NCBI GenBank assembly: GCA_049651845.1
Contig: JBASCW010000115.1
Location: forward strand, 1 to 15,570
Reading direction: 5' to 3'
Source: RBG-16-66-20 sp049651845
GTDB lineage: Bacteria; Pseudomonadota; Gammaproteobacteria; Burkholderiales; SG8-39
DNA: 15,570 bases
Positions 1 through 7,088 of the stretch are shown here, one piece after another (positions within the stretch are counted from its first letter, which is position 1; every line of letters begins with the position of its first letter). The position numbers and the translations under genes were made by a program. The notes below the pieces were generated by a model that was given only the letters and a program-made list of their open reading frames with translations, made no database searches and was not told where the DNA came from.

Positions 1-166
1 GCGCGGGCTCGCCGGCCGCGGCTTCCTCGCCGCGCTCGAGGATCGCCTCGCGGCGCAGCGCCGCGACGGCAAGCTCGGCGTGAGCTACGAAGTGGTCTAC
101 GGCCACGCCTGGAAGCCTGCACCACAGCGCACGCCGGACGGGCGCGCCGTGATAAGGATTTTATGA
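1..166 (+). CDS. BioC-like SAM-dependent methyltransferase, C-terminal fragment
   Basis: This open frame enters from the left edge (first full codon at base 2) and ends at TGA 164-166, giving the last 54 residues of a protein. The tail contains the pattern YEVVYGHAWKP followed by TPDGRAVIRI. As I recall it, this is the C-terminal signature of the malonyl-ACP O-methyltransferase (BioC) family encoded next to coxB in many beta-proteobacteria. BioC methylates malonyl-ACP to start pimelate synthesis for biotin. The catalytic SAM-binding part lies outside the window, so the assignment rests on the tail and on the neighbourhood. A different methyltransferase of the same family is the main alternative. 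Confidence 0.6.
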   Translation, partial: RGLAGRGFLAALEDRLAAQRRDGKLGVSYEVVYGHAWKPAPQRTPDGRAVIRIL

Positions 167-187
167 GTGGATTCATCGCCCTTTTTG

Positions 188-216
188 TTGAGCGGGGGGC
201 GGGGCTATGGTAAATT
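188..216 (+). promoter_or_regulatory. Candidate sigma-70 promoter for the cox cluster
   Basis: A -35-like TTGAGC (188-193) and a -10-like TAAATT (211-216) are separated by 17 bp, each matching four of six consensus bases. They lie in the 130-bp gap between the methyltransferase stop and the coxB start. Transcription would begin near 223 and give a leader of about 74 nt. This is a pattern match only; no activator site was recognised. Confidence 0.35.
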
Positions 217-296
217 TGCCCGGCTTTTTTCCCGCCAAATTCAAGCGGCATCGCTCGCATGCGCGGCAGCCTGATGGATCACCAGGGGACTGGACG

Positions 297-1448
297 ATGA
301 GGTCAAGCAAGTTGGCACGCAGCATTGCAACCTGGTGGGTTGCGATCCTCGGCTTCGCTTTCTCCAGCCACGCGCTGGCGATCGAATGGAACCTGCAGCC
401 CGCGGGCAGCAAGATCGCCGAGGACATCCACAGCCTGCACGAATACGTGATGCTGCTGTGCACGGTGATCTTCGTCGGCGTGTTCTCGTTCATGTTCTAT
501 TCGATCTACGCGCATCGCAAGTCGAAGGGGTACAAGGCGGCGCAGTTCCACGAGAACACCACGGTCGAAATTCTCTGGACCGTGATCCCGGCGGTCATCC
601 TGGTGCTCATCGCGCTGCCCACCACGCGCACAGTGGTGGCGCAGAAGGACACCTCCAACCCCGACCTGACGATCAAGGTCACTGGCTACCAGTGGAAGTG
701 GGGCTACGACTACTTGAAGGGCGAGGGCGAGGGCATCAGCTTCATCTCCACGCTGTCGACGCCGCGCGACCAGATCGAGGGCAAGGCGCCCAAGGGCGAA
801 AATTATTTGCTGGAAGTGGACAACGAGCTGGTGGTGCCGGTGGGCAAGAAGATCCGCATGCTGACCACCGCCGGCGACGTGATCCACTCGTGGTGGGTGC
901 CGGCCTTCGGCGCCAAGCAGGATGCGATCCCGGGCTTCATCCGCGACCTTTGGTTCCGGGCCGAGAAGACCGGCACCTTCCGCAGCCAGTGCGTCGAGCT
1001 CTGCGGCAAGGAGCACGGCTTCATGCCGATCGTGGTCAAGGTGGTGACGCAGGAGGAATACAGCAGGTGGGCCGGCGAGCGGCTCAAGCTGATCGCCGCC
1101 GCGGCCGACGACCCGAACAAGGCATGGTCGATGGACGAGCTCAAGAAGCGCGGCGAGCAGGTCTATGCCAAGGCCTGCGTGGTCTGCCACCAGGCGAACG
1201 GCAAGGGCACGCCGCCCGCGTTCCCGCCGCTCGACGGCTCGACGGTCGTGACCGGGCCGAAAGACGCCCAGATCCAGACGCTGCTCAAGGGCGTCGTCAA
1301 GGACGGCAAGCCCACCGCCATGGCGGCGTTCGGCCCGCAATTGAACGACGTCGAGCTCGCCGCGGTGATCACCTACACGCGCAACAACTGGGGCAACAAG
1401 ACCGGCGAGGCCGTGCAGCCTGCCGAAGTCAAGGCCCTCAGGAAATAA
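297..1448 (+). CDS. coxB: Cytochrome c oxidase subunit II with fused C-terminal cytochrome c domain
   Basis: Subunit II of the heme-copper oxidase accepts electrons from cytochrome c through the CuA centre. The 383-residue protein begins with a signal peptide-like stretch ending ALA, then two membrane helices (about residues 45-70 and 85-110). The CuA ligand set is complete: H197, C232, E234, C236, H240 and M243. A cytochrome c domain follows, with C294-x2-C297-H298 binding heme and M342 in AMAAFG as the likely axial ligand. I chose ATG 297 because AGGGGA lies 7 bp upstream and a signal peptide follows directly; an in-frame ATG at 207 would add 30 poorly coding residues ahead of the signal. 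The gene opens the cox cluster, 16 bp before coxA. The fused heme domain marks a caa3-like subunit II. Confidence 0.95.
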   Translation: MRSSKLARSIATWWVAILGFAFSSHALAIEWNLQPAGSKIAEDIHSLHEYVMLLCTVIFVGVFSFMFYSIYAHRKSKGYKAAQFHENTTVEILWTVIPAVILVLIALPTTRTVVAQKDTSNPDLTIKVTGYQWKWGYDYLKGEGEGISFISTLSTPRDQIEGKAPKGENYLLEVDNELVVPVGKKIRMLTTAGDVIHSWWVPAFGAKQDAIPGFIRDLWFRAEKTGTFRSQCVELCGKEHGFMPIVVKVVTQEEYSRWAGERLKLIAAAADDPNKAWSMDELKKRGEQVYAKACVVCHQANGKGTPPAFPPLDGSTVVTGPKDAQIQTLLKGVVKDGKPTAMAAFGPQLNDVELAAVITYTRNNWGNKTGEAVQPAEVKALRK

Positions 1449-1464
1449 GGATCAGGAGACAGCC

Positions 1465-3054
1465 ATGAGCGCAGTCATCGACAGCCACGGCCACGGCCAC
1501 CACGATCATCATGGCGGGTACAGCGGCGTCATGCGCTGGATCACGACCACCAACCACAAGGACATCGGCACGCTGTACCTGTGGTTCAGCTTCATCATGT
1601 TCATGGTCGGCGGCGTGATGGCGCTGGCGATCCGCCTGGAGCTGTTCTCGCCAGGCATCCAGTTCTTCAACCCGGACCTGTTCAACCAGTTCACCACCAT
1701 GCATGGCCTGATCATGGTGTTCGGCGCGATCATGCCGGCCTTCGTAGGCTTCGCGAACTGGCAGATTCCGATGATGATCGGTGCGCCCGACATGGCCTTC
1801 GCGCGCCTGAACAACTGGTCGTTCTGGCTGCTGCCGTTCGCCGCATCGCTGCTGGTGATCTCGTTCTTCACCCCGGGCGGGGCGCCGGGCGTGGGCTGGA
1901 CGCTGTATGCACCGCTCACGGTGCAGATGGGCGTCGGCATGGACCTGACGATCTTCGCCGTGCACCTGCTCGGCATGAGCTCGATCCTCGGCTCGATCAA
2001 CATCATCACCACGATCCTCAACATGCGCGCGCCGGGCATGACGCTGATGCGCATGCCGCTCTTCGTCTGGACCTGGCTGATCACCGCCTATCTGCTGGTG
2101 GCGGCGATGCCGGTGCTCGCGGGCGCGGTGACGATGTCGCTCACCGACCGGCATTTCGGCACCTCGTTCTTCAACGCCGCGGGCGGCGGCGACCCGGTGC
2201 TCTACCAGCATATCTTCTGGTTCTTCGGCCATCCCGAGGTCTACATCATCGCGCTGCCGGCCTTCGGCGTCGTCTCGCAGGTGATCCCGGCGTTCTCGAG
2301 GAAGCCGCTGTTCGGTTACGCCTCGATGGTGTACGCCACTTCGGCGATCGCCATCCTGTCGTTCATCGTCTGGGCGCACCACATGTACACGGTGGGCATG
2401 CCCGTGACCGGGCAGCTGTTCTTCATGTACGCGACCACGCTGATTGCGATCCCGACCGGGGTCAAGGTGTTCAACTGGGTGGCGACGATGTGGAAGGGCT
2501 CGCTCACCTTCGAGACGCCGATGCTGTTCGCGATCGGCTTCCTGTTCCTGTTCACGCTGGGCGGCTTCACGGGCCTGGTGCTGTCGCTGGTGCCGATCGA
2601 TATCCAGCTGCACGACACTTACTACGTGGTGGCGCACTTCCATTACGTGATGGTCGCGGGCGCGCTGTTCGCCGCCTTCGCCGGCGTGTACTTCTGGCTG
2701 CCGAAGTGGATCGGCAAGATGTACGACGAGACGCTCGGCAAGTGGCACTTCTGGCTGACGATGATCTTCTTCAACATGATCTTCTTCGTGCAGCACTTCC
2801 TCGGCCTCGCGGGCATGCCGCGGCGCATTCCGGACTACCCCCTCATCTTCGAGACCTGGAACAAGATCAGCTCGATTGGCGCCTTCGGCTTCGGCCTGTC
2901 GCAGCTGCTGTTCCTGTACATCGTGCTGAAGGCGATCAGGAGCGGCGAGAAGTCGCCCGAGCGGCCCTGGGAGGGCGCCGATTCGCTGGAATGGACGCAC
3001 CTGCCGACGCCGGCGCCGTACCACTCGTTCGAAAACCCGCCGGTGCTCAAGTAG
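1465..3054 (+). CDS. coxA: Cytochrome c oxidase subunit I (catalytic)
   Basis: This is the catalytic, oxygen-reducing and proton-pumping subunit of the aa3-type oxidase, 529 residues with about twelve membrane helices. All metal ligands are visible: H80 and H393 for the low-spin heme, H391 for the high-spin heme, and H256, H305 and H306 for CuB. Y260 sits in the GHPEVY motif where the His-Tyr crosslink forms. E258 of that motif, D109 and N98 of the D-channel and K334 of the K-channel are present, which makes it a type A1 heme-copper oxidase. An unusual His-rich N-terminus (about residues 6-15) precedes the conserved start. ATG 1465 has AGGAGA upstream. The next small ORF lies directly behind its TAG in the same frame. 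Confidence 0.97.
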   Translation: MSAVIDSHGHGHHDHHGGYSGVMRWITTTNHKDIGTLYLWFSFIMFMVGGVMALAIRLELFSPGIQFFNPDLFNQFTTMHGLIMVFGAIMPAFVGFANWQIPMMIGAPDMAFARLNNWSFWLLPFAASLLVISFFTPGGAPGVGWTLYAPLTVQMGVGMDLTIFAVHLLGMSSILGSINIITTILNMRAPGMTLMRMPLFVWTWLITAYLLVAAMPVLAGAVTMSLTDRHFGTSFFNAAGGGDPVLYQHIFWFFGHPEVYIIALPAFGVVSQVIPAFSRKPLFGYASMVYATSAIAILSFIVWAHHMYTVGMPVTGQLFFMYATTLIAIPTGVKVFNWVATMWKGSLTFETPMLFAIGFLFLFTLGGFTGLVLSLVPIDIQLHDTYYVVAHFHYVMVAGALFAAFAGVYFWLPKWIGKMYDETLGKWHFWLTMIFFNMIFFVQHFLGLAGMPRRIPDYPLIFETWNKISSIGAFGFGLSQLLFLYIVLKAIRSGEKSPERPWEGADSLEWTHLPTPAPYHSFENPPVLK

Positions 3055-3060
3055 GCCCGC

Positions 3061-3156
3061 TTGAGCCGCAATCTCAAGACCGCTCTGTTGCTGGGCGCGA
3101 TCGCGCTGACGACGTTCGTCCTCATCGTCGCCAAGTACTGGTTCATTAAGCTGTGA
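3061..3156 (+). CDS. 31-aa cytochrome oxidase small assembly protein (TTG start)
   Basis: The frame from TTG 3061 to TGA 3154-3156 encodes 31 residues: a short basic start (SRNLK), one hydrophobic helix (about residues 7-24) and a basic end (YWFIKL). Beta-proteobacteria often carry a similar single-helix mini-protein between coxA and ctaG, labelled cytochrome oxidase small assembly protein. Its exact role is poorly defined. No ATG or GTG is available: the coxA stop is only two codons upstream in the same frame, so TTG is the only plausible start, and translation is probably coupled to coxA. Its stop overlaps the GTG start of ctaG by GTGA. Support comes from position, size and hydrophobicity. 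Confidence 0.65.
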   Translation: MSRNLKTALLLGAIALTTFVLIVAKYWFIKL

Positions 3157-3683
3157 CGAACGATCAGGCCCTCGGCAACCGGCGCATGCTCACGCGGCTG
3201 TCGATCGTCGCGGTGGCGATGTTCGGCTTCGGCTTTGCGCTGGTGCCGTTCTACGACCACATCTGCCGGGCGCTCGGCATCAATTCGATGGTCGAGAAAA
3301 GCGAGTCGCCGCCCGACATGCGCGTGGATCGCACGCGTACGGTCACGATCGAGCTCGACGCCAACGCGCACGGCATGCCGTGGCGCTTCCGGCCTACGGT
3401 GCGGCACCTGCAGGTGCACCCGGGCGAGCTGGTGCACGTCGAGTACGAGGTCGCCAACGTGCGCGACTCGGCGATGACCGGGCAGGCGGTGGTGAGCTAC
3501 GGCCCGGCGCTCGCCGGGCGCTACGTCAAGAAGCTCGACTGCTTCTGCTTCACGCAGCAGACGCTCGCCGCCGGCGAGACGCGGCGCATGCCGGTGACCT
3601 TCGTGCTGGACGCCGGGCTGCCGGCCGAGATCAATTCGCTCACGCTGTCGTACACCTTCTTCGAAGTCGCGGGCAAGAGCTGA
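3153..3683 (+). CDS. ctaG: Cytochrome c oxidase assembly protein CtaG/Cox11 (CuB insertion)
   Basis: CtaG/Cox11 is a membrane-anchored periplasmic copper chaperone that delivers copper to the CuB site of subunit I. The 176-residue protein has a short cytoplasmic start, one membrane helix (about residues 15-35) containing the family pattern YDHICRALGI with C38, and an immunoglobulin-like periplasmic domain. The copper-binding C130-F-C132-F motif is followed by TQQTL. Length and motifs fit the family well. It starts at GTG 3153, overlapping the stop of the small ORF before it, and its own TGA shares one base with the ATG of the DUF2970 gene, so translational coupling is likely. Confidence 0.95.
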   Translation: MTNDQALGNRRMLTRLSIVAVAMFGFGFALVPFYDHICRALGINSMVEKSESPPDMRVDRTRTVTIELDANAHGMPWRFRPTVRHLQVHPGELVHVEYEVANVRDSAMTGQAVVSYGPALAGRYVKKLDCFCFTQQTLAAGETRRMPVTFVLDAGLPAEINSLTLSYTFFEVAGKS

Positions 3684-3877
3684 TGGAGAGCGTCGTGCAC
3701 AAAGCGTCGTTCCTGGACACCCTCAGAACGGTGCTCGCGGGCGCGCTCGGCGTGCGCCGCAAGGCGGATCACGAGCGCGCGCCGCTCGACCCGGTGCACC
3801 TCGTCATCGCGGCGGTGATTTTCGTGGTGCTGTTCATATTCACGTTGCTCACGGTCGTGAAGATCGTGCTGAGCTAG
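3683..3877 (+). CDS. DUF2970 family small membrane protein
   Basis: This 64-residue frame starts at ATG 3683, overlapping the ctaG stop (TGATG), and ends at TAG 3875-3877. The N-terminal half is a basic amphipathic segment with the pattern SFLDTLRTVLAGALGVRRKADHE. It leads to LDPVHLVIAA and a single C-terminal membrane helix (about residues 38-62). This matches the DUF2970 family as I know it, found between ctaG and coxC in beta-proteobacteria. Its function is unknown; the fixed position inside the oxidase cluster suggests a part in assembly or stability. coxC follows after 17 bp. Confidence 0.8.
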   Translation: MESVVHKASFLDTLRTVLAGALGVRRKADHERAPLDPVHLVIAAVIFVVLFIFTLLTVVKIVLS

Positions 3878-3894
3878 GCCCAGGGAGAGAAACG

Positions 3895-4764
3895 ATGGAA
3901 CACGGCGCATCCACCACCACCCGGCAGGCGCACTACTTCGTCCCGCAGCCCATGCCCTGGCCGATCATGGGCTCGTTCGCGCTGTTCTGCCTCGCGCTGG
4001 GCGGCGTGTTCGTGATGAACGGCTCGGGCGGCGGCTGGGTGGGCATGGCGCTCGGCCTGATGGTGCTGCTGTACATGATGTTCCGCTGGTTCGGCGACCT
4101 GATCCGCGAGTCCGAGGGCGGCAAGTACGGCGGCTGGGAAGATCTGTCGTTCCGCTGGGGCATGAGCTGGTTCATCTTCTCCGAAGTGATGTTCTTTGCC
4201 GGCTTCTTCGGCGCGCTGTTCTGGGCGCGCGTGATGTCGGTGCCCGACCTCGCCAGCCTGGAGCACCAGACGTACCTGTGGCCGGGCTTCACGAGCCACT
4301 GGCCTTCCGCCGGCCCGGGCTTCGAGGAGAAGTTCTCGCCGATGGGCGCCTGGGGACTGCCCGCCATCAATACCGCGCTGCTGCTGTCATCCGGCGTCAC
4401 GGTGACCATCGCGCACTGGGCGCTCAAGGAAGGCAAGCGCGCGGTCCTCAACTGGTTCCTGTTCTTCACGATCCTGCTCGGCGTGATCTTCCTCGGCGTG
4501 CAGGCCTATGAGTACGGCCACGCCTACTCGGACCTCAACCTCAAGCTCACGACCGGCGCCTACGGCACGACGTTCTTCATGCTGACCGGCTTCCACGGCT
4601 TTCACGTCACCTGCGGCGCCATCATGCTCACGGTGATCTGGTTCCGCTGCCTGTCGGGCCACTTCAAGCCCGACCACCACTTCGCCTTCGAGGGCGTGGC
4701 CTGGTACTGGCACTTCGTCGACGTGGTCTGGCTCGGCCTGTTTATCTTCGTCTATTGGCTATAG
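3895..4764 (+). CDS. coxC: Cytochrome c oxidase subunit III
   Basis: Subunit III supports stability and proton entry in aa3 oxidases and has no redox cofactor. The 289-residue protein shows about seven hydrophobic helices, with family patterns such as SFRWGMSWFIFSEVMFFAGFF, TGFHGFHVTCGA and the closing WYWHFVDVVWLGLFIFVYWL. ATG 3895 has an AGGGAGAG site about 6 bp upstream. The stop (TAG 4762-4764) overlaps the 3' end of the antisense DUF2909 gene by six bases, so the two genes converge with no room for a separate terminator. Confidence 0.96.
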   Translation: MEHGASTTTRQAHYFVPQPMPWPIMGSFALFCLALGGVFVMNGSGGGWVGMALGLMVLLYMMFRWFGDLIRESEGGKYGGWEDLSFRWGMSWFIFSEVMFFAGFFGALFWARVMSVPDLASLEHQTYLWPGFTSHWPSAGPGFEEKFSPMGAWGLPAINTALLLSSGVTVTIAHWALKEGKRAVLNWFLFFTILLGVIFLGVQAYEYGHAYSDLNLKLTTGAYGTTFFMLTGFHGFHVTCGAIMLTVIWFRCLSGHFKPDHHFAFEGVAWYWHFVDVVWLGLFIFVYWL

Positions 4765-4956
4765 GTGGCCCGGGATCAGCCCGAAGTAGTAGCCGGCCAT
4801 CAGGAACAGGAATAGCGCGACCGACAGACCGACGCGGATCGCGAGCGCCTTCACCATGCGCTTGGAGCCGCCGCGGTCGCGCATCATGAAGAACACCGCC
4901 GAGGCGAGGCTCGCCACGATCAGCAACAGCACCGCGATTACGAGGTAGCGCAGCAC
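4759..4956 (-). CDS. DUF2909 twin transmembrane protein, antisense within the cox cluster
   Basis: This minus-strand frame encodes a 65-residue protein from GTG 4956 (VLRYLVIAVLLL). It has two membrane helices (about residues 4-25 and 42-60) separated by a basic loop, MRDRGGSKRMVKALAIR, which is the hallmark of the DUF2909 twin transmembrane family. An in-frame ATG at 4980 would add eight residues (MRSRYTGR). It has a GGAGGG 11 bp upstream, whereas GTG 4956 has no clear ribosome site, so the start is uncertain; I prefer GTG because family members begin at this helix. Function is unknown. It converges with coxC and diverges from surf1. Confidence 0.75.
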   Translation of the reverse strand: MLRYLVIAVLLLIVASLASAVFFMMRDRGGSKRMVKALAIRVGLSVALFLFLMAGYYFGLIPGHL

Positions 4957-4978
4957 GCGGCCAGTGTAGCGCGAGCGC

Positions 4979-5626
4979 ATGAAAGCCGGTGCCCTCCGAT
5001 TCCGTCCTCCTTGGTGGGCCGCCGTGCTCGCCGCCGCCGGCTGTGCCGCGGGCATCCTGCTCGGCAACTGGCAGAGCGGCCGCGCGGAGCAGAAGCGCTC
5101 GCTCGCGGCGGCGCAGAATCTGGAGGCGCTGGTCGGCAGCTTCGATGAGGCATACACAGTGCTCCTCGACAACAAGACGCATCGCGGCAGGCCCGGCTAC
5201 CACGTGGTGCAACCGCTGCGCCTCGCCGACGGGCGTCGCGTGCTCGTCAACCGTGGCTGGCTGCCGGCGCCCGCCACGCGCGAGCAGCTGCCGGCCGTGC
5301 GCACGCCCGGCGGCGAAGTTTCGCTGCAGGGCGCGCGGCTCGATCATTTCCCGCGTGCGCTCGAAACCGCGGCGACCAGGCGTGAGGGCAAGGTGTGGCA
5401 GAACGTCTCGGTCGAGGACTTCGCGGCCTGGTCGGGACTCGCGCTGGAGCCCACCGTGATCGTGCAGCATTCGGCGCTCGACGACGGCCTGGTGCGCGAC
5501 TGGCCGCCGCCGGATGCGGGCGTCGAGAAGCACGAGAGCTACGCGCTGCAATGGTATTCGCTCGCGGCGCTCTCGCTGATCCTGTTCCTCGTGCTGAACC
5601 TCAAGCTTGGCAAACGAGACGCCTGA
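4979..5626 (+). CDS. surf1: SURF1 family cytochrome oxidase biogenesis protein
   Basis: Surf1 is an inner-membrane protein that helps place heme A in subunit I of aa3 oxidases. The 215-residue product has the family plan: an N-terminal helix (about 9-28), the LGNWQSGRAEQK signature, a periplasmic domain with GRPGYHVVQPL and LVNRGWLP, and a second helix near the C-terminus (YALQWYSLAALSLILFLVLNL). ATG 4979 is the only good start but lacks a clear Shine-Dalgarno site, and its ATG shares bases with a possible start of the antisense DUF2909 gene. The 3' end overlaps the next gene by 20 bases. Surf1 is linked functionally to heme A, which makes the missing ctaA notable. Confidence 0.93.
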   Translation: MKAGALRFRPPWWAAVLAAAGCAAGILLGNWQSGRAEQKRSLAAAQNLEALVGSFDEAYTVLLDNKTHRGRPGYHVVQPLRLADGRRVLVNRGWLPAPATREQLPAVRTPGGEVSLQGARLDHFPRALETAATRREGKVWQNVSVEDFAAWSGLALEPTVIVQHSALDDGLVRDWPPPDAGVEKHESYALQWYSLAALSLILFLVLNLKLGKRDA

Positions 5627-6167
5627 CCGCAAGCGCACCGGGCGCATCAAGCTCGCGTTGCTGGCGCTGTTCTTCGCGCTGCCGGTGGGCGCGGGCTGGC
5701 TCATCTGGTGGCTCGATCTCGCGCCCGGTACCGCGAGCAACTACGGCACGCTGCTGCGCCCGCAGCCGGTCGCACTGCCGGCGTCGGGCGAGCTCAAGGG
5801 CAAGTGGGTGCTGGTGCAGTTCGACGGCGGCGCCTGTAGTGCCGCCTGCGAGCGCAAGCTCTACTTCATGCGCCAGGTGCGGCGCGCGCAAGGCCGGGAG
5901 ATGCGGCGCGTGGCGCGGCTCTGGCTGCTCACCGACAAGGTGCAGCCCGCGCCCGCGCTGCTCGAGGCGATCGAAGGTACGGTGATCGCGCCACGCGGCG
6001 GCATCGACGCCGCGAACGGCGCGTTTCCGGCCGAGGGCTCGGTCACCGACCACATCTATCTCGTGGATCCGCTCGGCAACCTGATGATGCGCTTTCCGCG
6101 CGACCCGGACCCGACGCGCGTGATCAACGACCTGCGCCGCCTGCTGCGCGCCTCTAGCTTTGGCTGA
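5607..6167 (+). CDS. SCO-like thioredoxin-fold membrane protein of the oxidase cluster
   Basis: This 186-residue protein has a short basic start, one membrane helix (about residues 15-35) and a periplasmic thioredoxin-like domain. It keeps the copper-binding geometry of SCO proteins in divergent form: C77-x3-C81 in GACSAACERKLYFMRQ, and H149 in TDHIYLVDPLGN, which aligns with the SCO VDHS...LD..G segment. Homologues between surf1 and ctaA/ctaB in beta-proteobacteria are often labelled only as transmembrane or oxidase-associated proteins. A role in copper or thiol handling during CuA assembly is an inference. The start is TTG 5607, inside the end of surf1, with no good ATG nearby. Confidence 0.8.
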   Translation: MANETPDRKRTGRIKLALLALFFALPVGAGWLIWWLDLAPGTASNYGTLLRPQPVALPASGELKGKWVLVQFDGGACSAACERKLYFMRQVRRAQGREMRRVARLWLLTDKVQPAPALLEAIEGTVIAPRGGIDAANGAFPAEGSVTDHIYLVDPLGNLMMRFPRDPDPTRVINDLRRLLRASSFG

Positions 6168-6182
6168 TAAAATCCGTCCATC

Positions 6183-7088
6183 TTGAGCTCGCAATCCCTC
6201 CGTCAATCCGCTTCCCGCCCCTGGCTCGGCCGGGCGCGTGCGTTCTACGCGCTGACCAAGCCGCGTGTGGTGTCGCTGATCGTCTTCACCGCGGTGATCG
6301 GCATGCTGCTCGCCACGCCCGGCATGGTGCCGCTGCGCATCCTGCTCGCGGCGACGCTGGGCATCGCGCTGGTGGCGGGTGCCGCCGCCGCGGTCAACTG
6401 CCTGGTCGAGCAGAAGCTCGACGCGCGCATGCAGCGCACGAGCTGGCGGCCGCTGCCGCGCGGCGAGCTCACGCCGCTGCAAACGGTGGTGTTCGCCGGC
6501 GCGGTGGGCGGCGTCGGCCTGTGGCTGCTGGTGCACTACGTGAACGCGCTCACCATGTGGCTCACGCTCGCCACGTTCGTCGGCTACGCGGTCGTCTACA
6601 CCGTAATCCTCAAGCCGCTCACGCCGCAGAACATCGTCATCGGCGGCGCCTCGGGCGCGATGCCGCCGGTGCTCGGCTGGGCGGCGGTGACCGGCGAAGT
6701 GACCACCGAGGCGCTGCTGCTGTTCCTCATCATCTTCGCCTGGACGCCGCCGCATTTCTGGTCGCTCGCGCTGTACCGCACCGAGGACTACGCGAAAGCG
6801 GGCGTGCCGATGCTGCCGGTCACCCACGGCCAGGTCTACACGCGCCTGCAGGTCCTGCTCTACACGCTGATCCTGTTCGGCGTCTCGCTGCTGCCCTACG
6901 CGGCGCGCATGAGCGGGCTGCCCTACCTCGCGGCGGCCGTCGCGCTCGGCCTGGTGTACATCGGCTACGCGGTGCGCATCCACCTCGCCTACAGCGATGC
7001 GCTCGCGCGCCGCTGCTTCCGCTACTCGATCGTGTATCTCGCCGCGCTGTTCGCGGCGTTGCTCGTTGACCACTATCTGGCGATCTAG
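6183..7088 (+). CDS. ctaB: Protoheme IX farnesyltransferase (heme O synthase)
   Basis: CtaB/Cox10 attaches a farnesyl group to protoheme to make heme O, the precursor of heme A. The 301-residue membrane protein has about eight or nine helices. Both UbiA-family motifs are present: N72 to D80, M83, R85-T86 and R89-P90-L91 form the first Asp-rich signature, and YTVILKPLTPQNIVIGG with GAMPPVLGW forms the second conserved loop. The start is TTG 6183, only 15 bp after the SCO-like gene. The 3' end overlaps the sco start by 23 bases. In related clusters ctaA usually lies just before ctaB; here it does not. Confidence 0.95.
   Translation: MSSQSLRQSASRPWLGRARAFYALTKPRVVSLIVFTAVIGMLLATPGMVPLRILLAATLGIALVAGAAAAVNCLVEQKLDARMQRTSWRPLPRGELTPLQTVVFAGAVGGVGLWLLVHYVNALTMWLTLATFVGYAVVYTVILKPLTPQNIVIGGASGAMPPVLGWAAVTGEVTTEALLLFLIIFAWTPPHFWSLALYRTEDYAKAGVPMLPVTHGQVYTRLQVLLYTLILFGVSLLPYAARMSGLPYLAAAVALGLVYIGYAVRIHLAYSDALARRCFRYSIVYLAALFAALLVDHYLAI

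Noticed and set aside
198..230. Possible intrinsic terminator of the upstream methyltransferase gene, because of a T6 run at 225-230
   Set aside because: The only stem before it is GGGC/GCCC, 4 bp with a 12-nt loop, and three bases intervene before the T-run.
1438..3024. A 528-codon open frame antisense to coxA, and similar long antisense frames such as 303-1340 and 5601-7487 on the minus strand
   Set aside because: These arise from the high GC content of strongly biased genes on the other strand. Their products are rich in Arg, His and Gln, with no recognisable domain.
1581..3149. A 522-codon plus-strand frame overlapping coxA in another register
   Set aside because: It is an alternative-frame shadow of coxA, whose metal ligands are all in the chosen frame; the composition is Arg/Ala/Asp-rich with no membrane helices.
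6165..6173. TGATAAAAT just before ctaB, resembling an extended -10 promoter element
   Set aside because: It lacks a -35 partner I can defend, it overlaps the stop codon of the preceding gene, and would give an almost leaderless ctaB. Kept only as a note.
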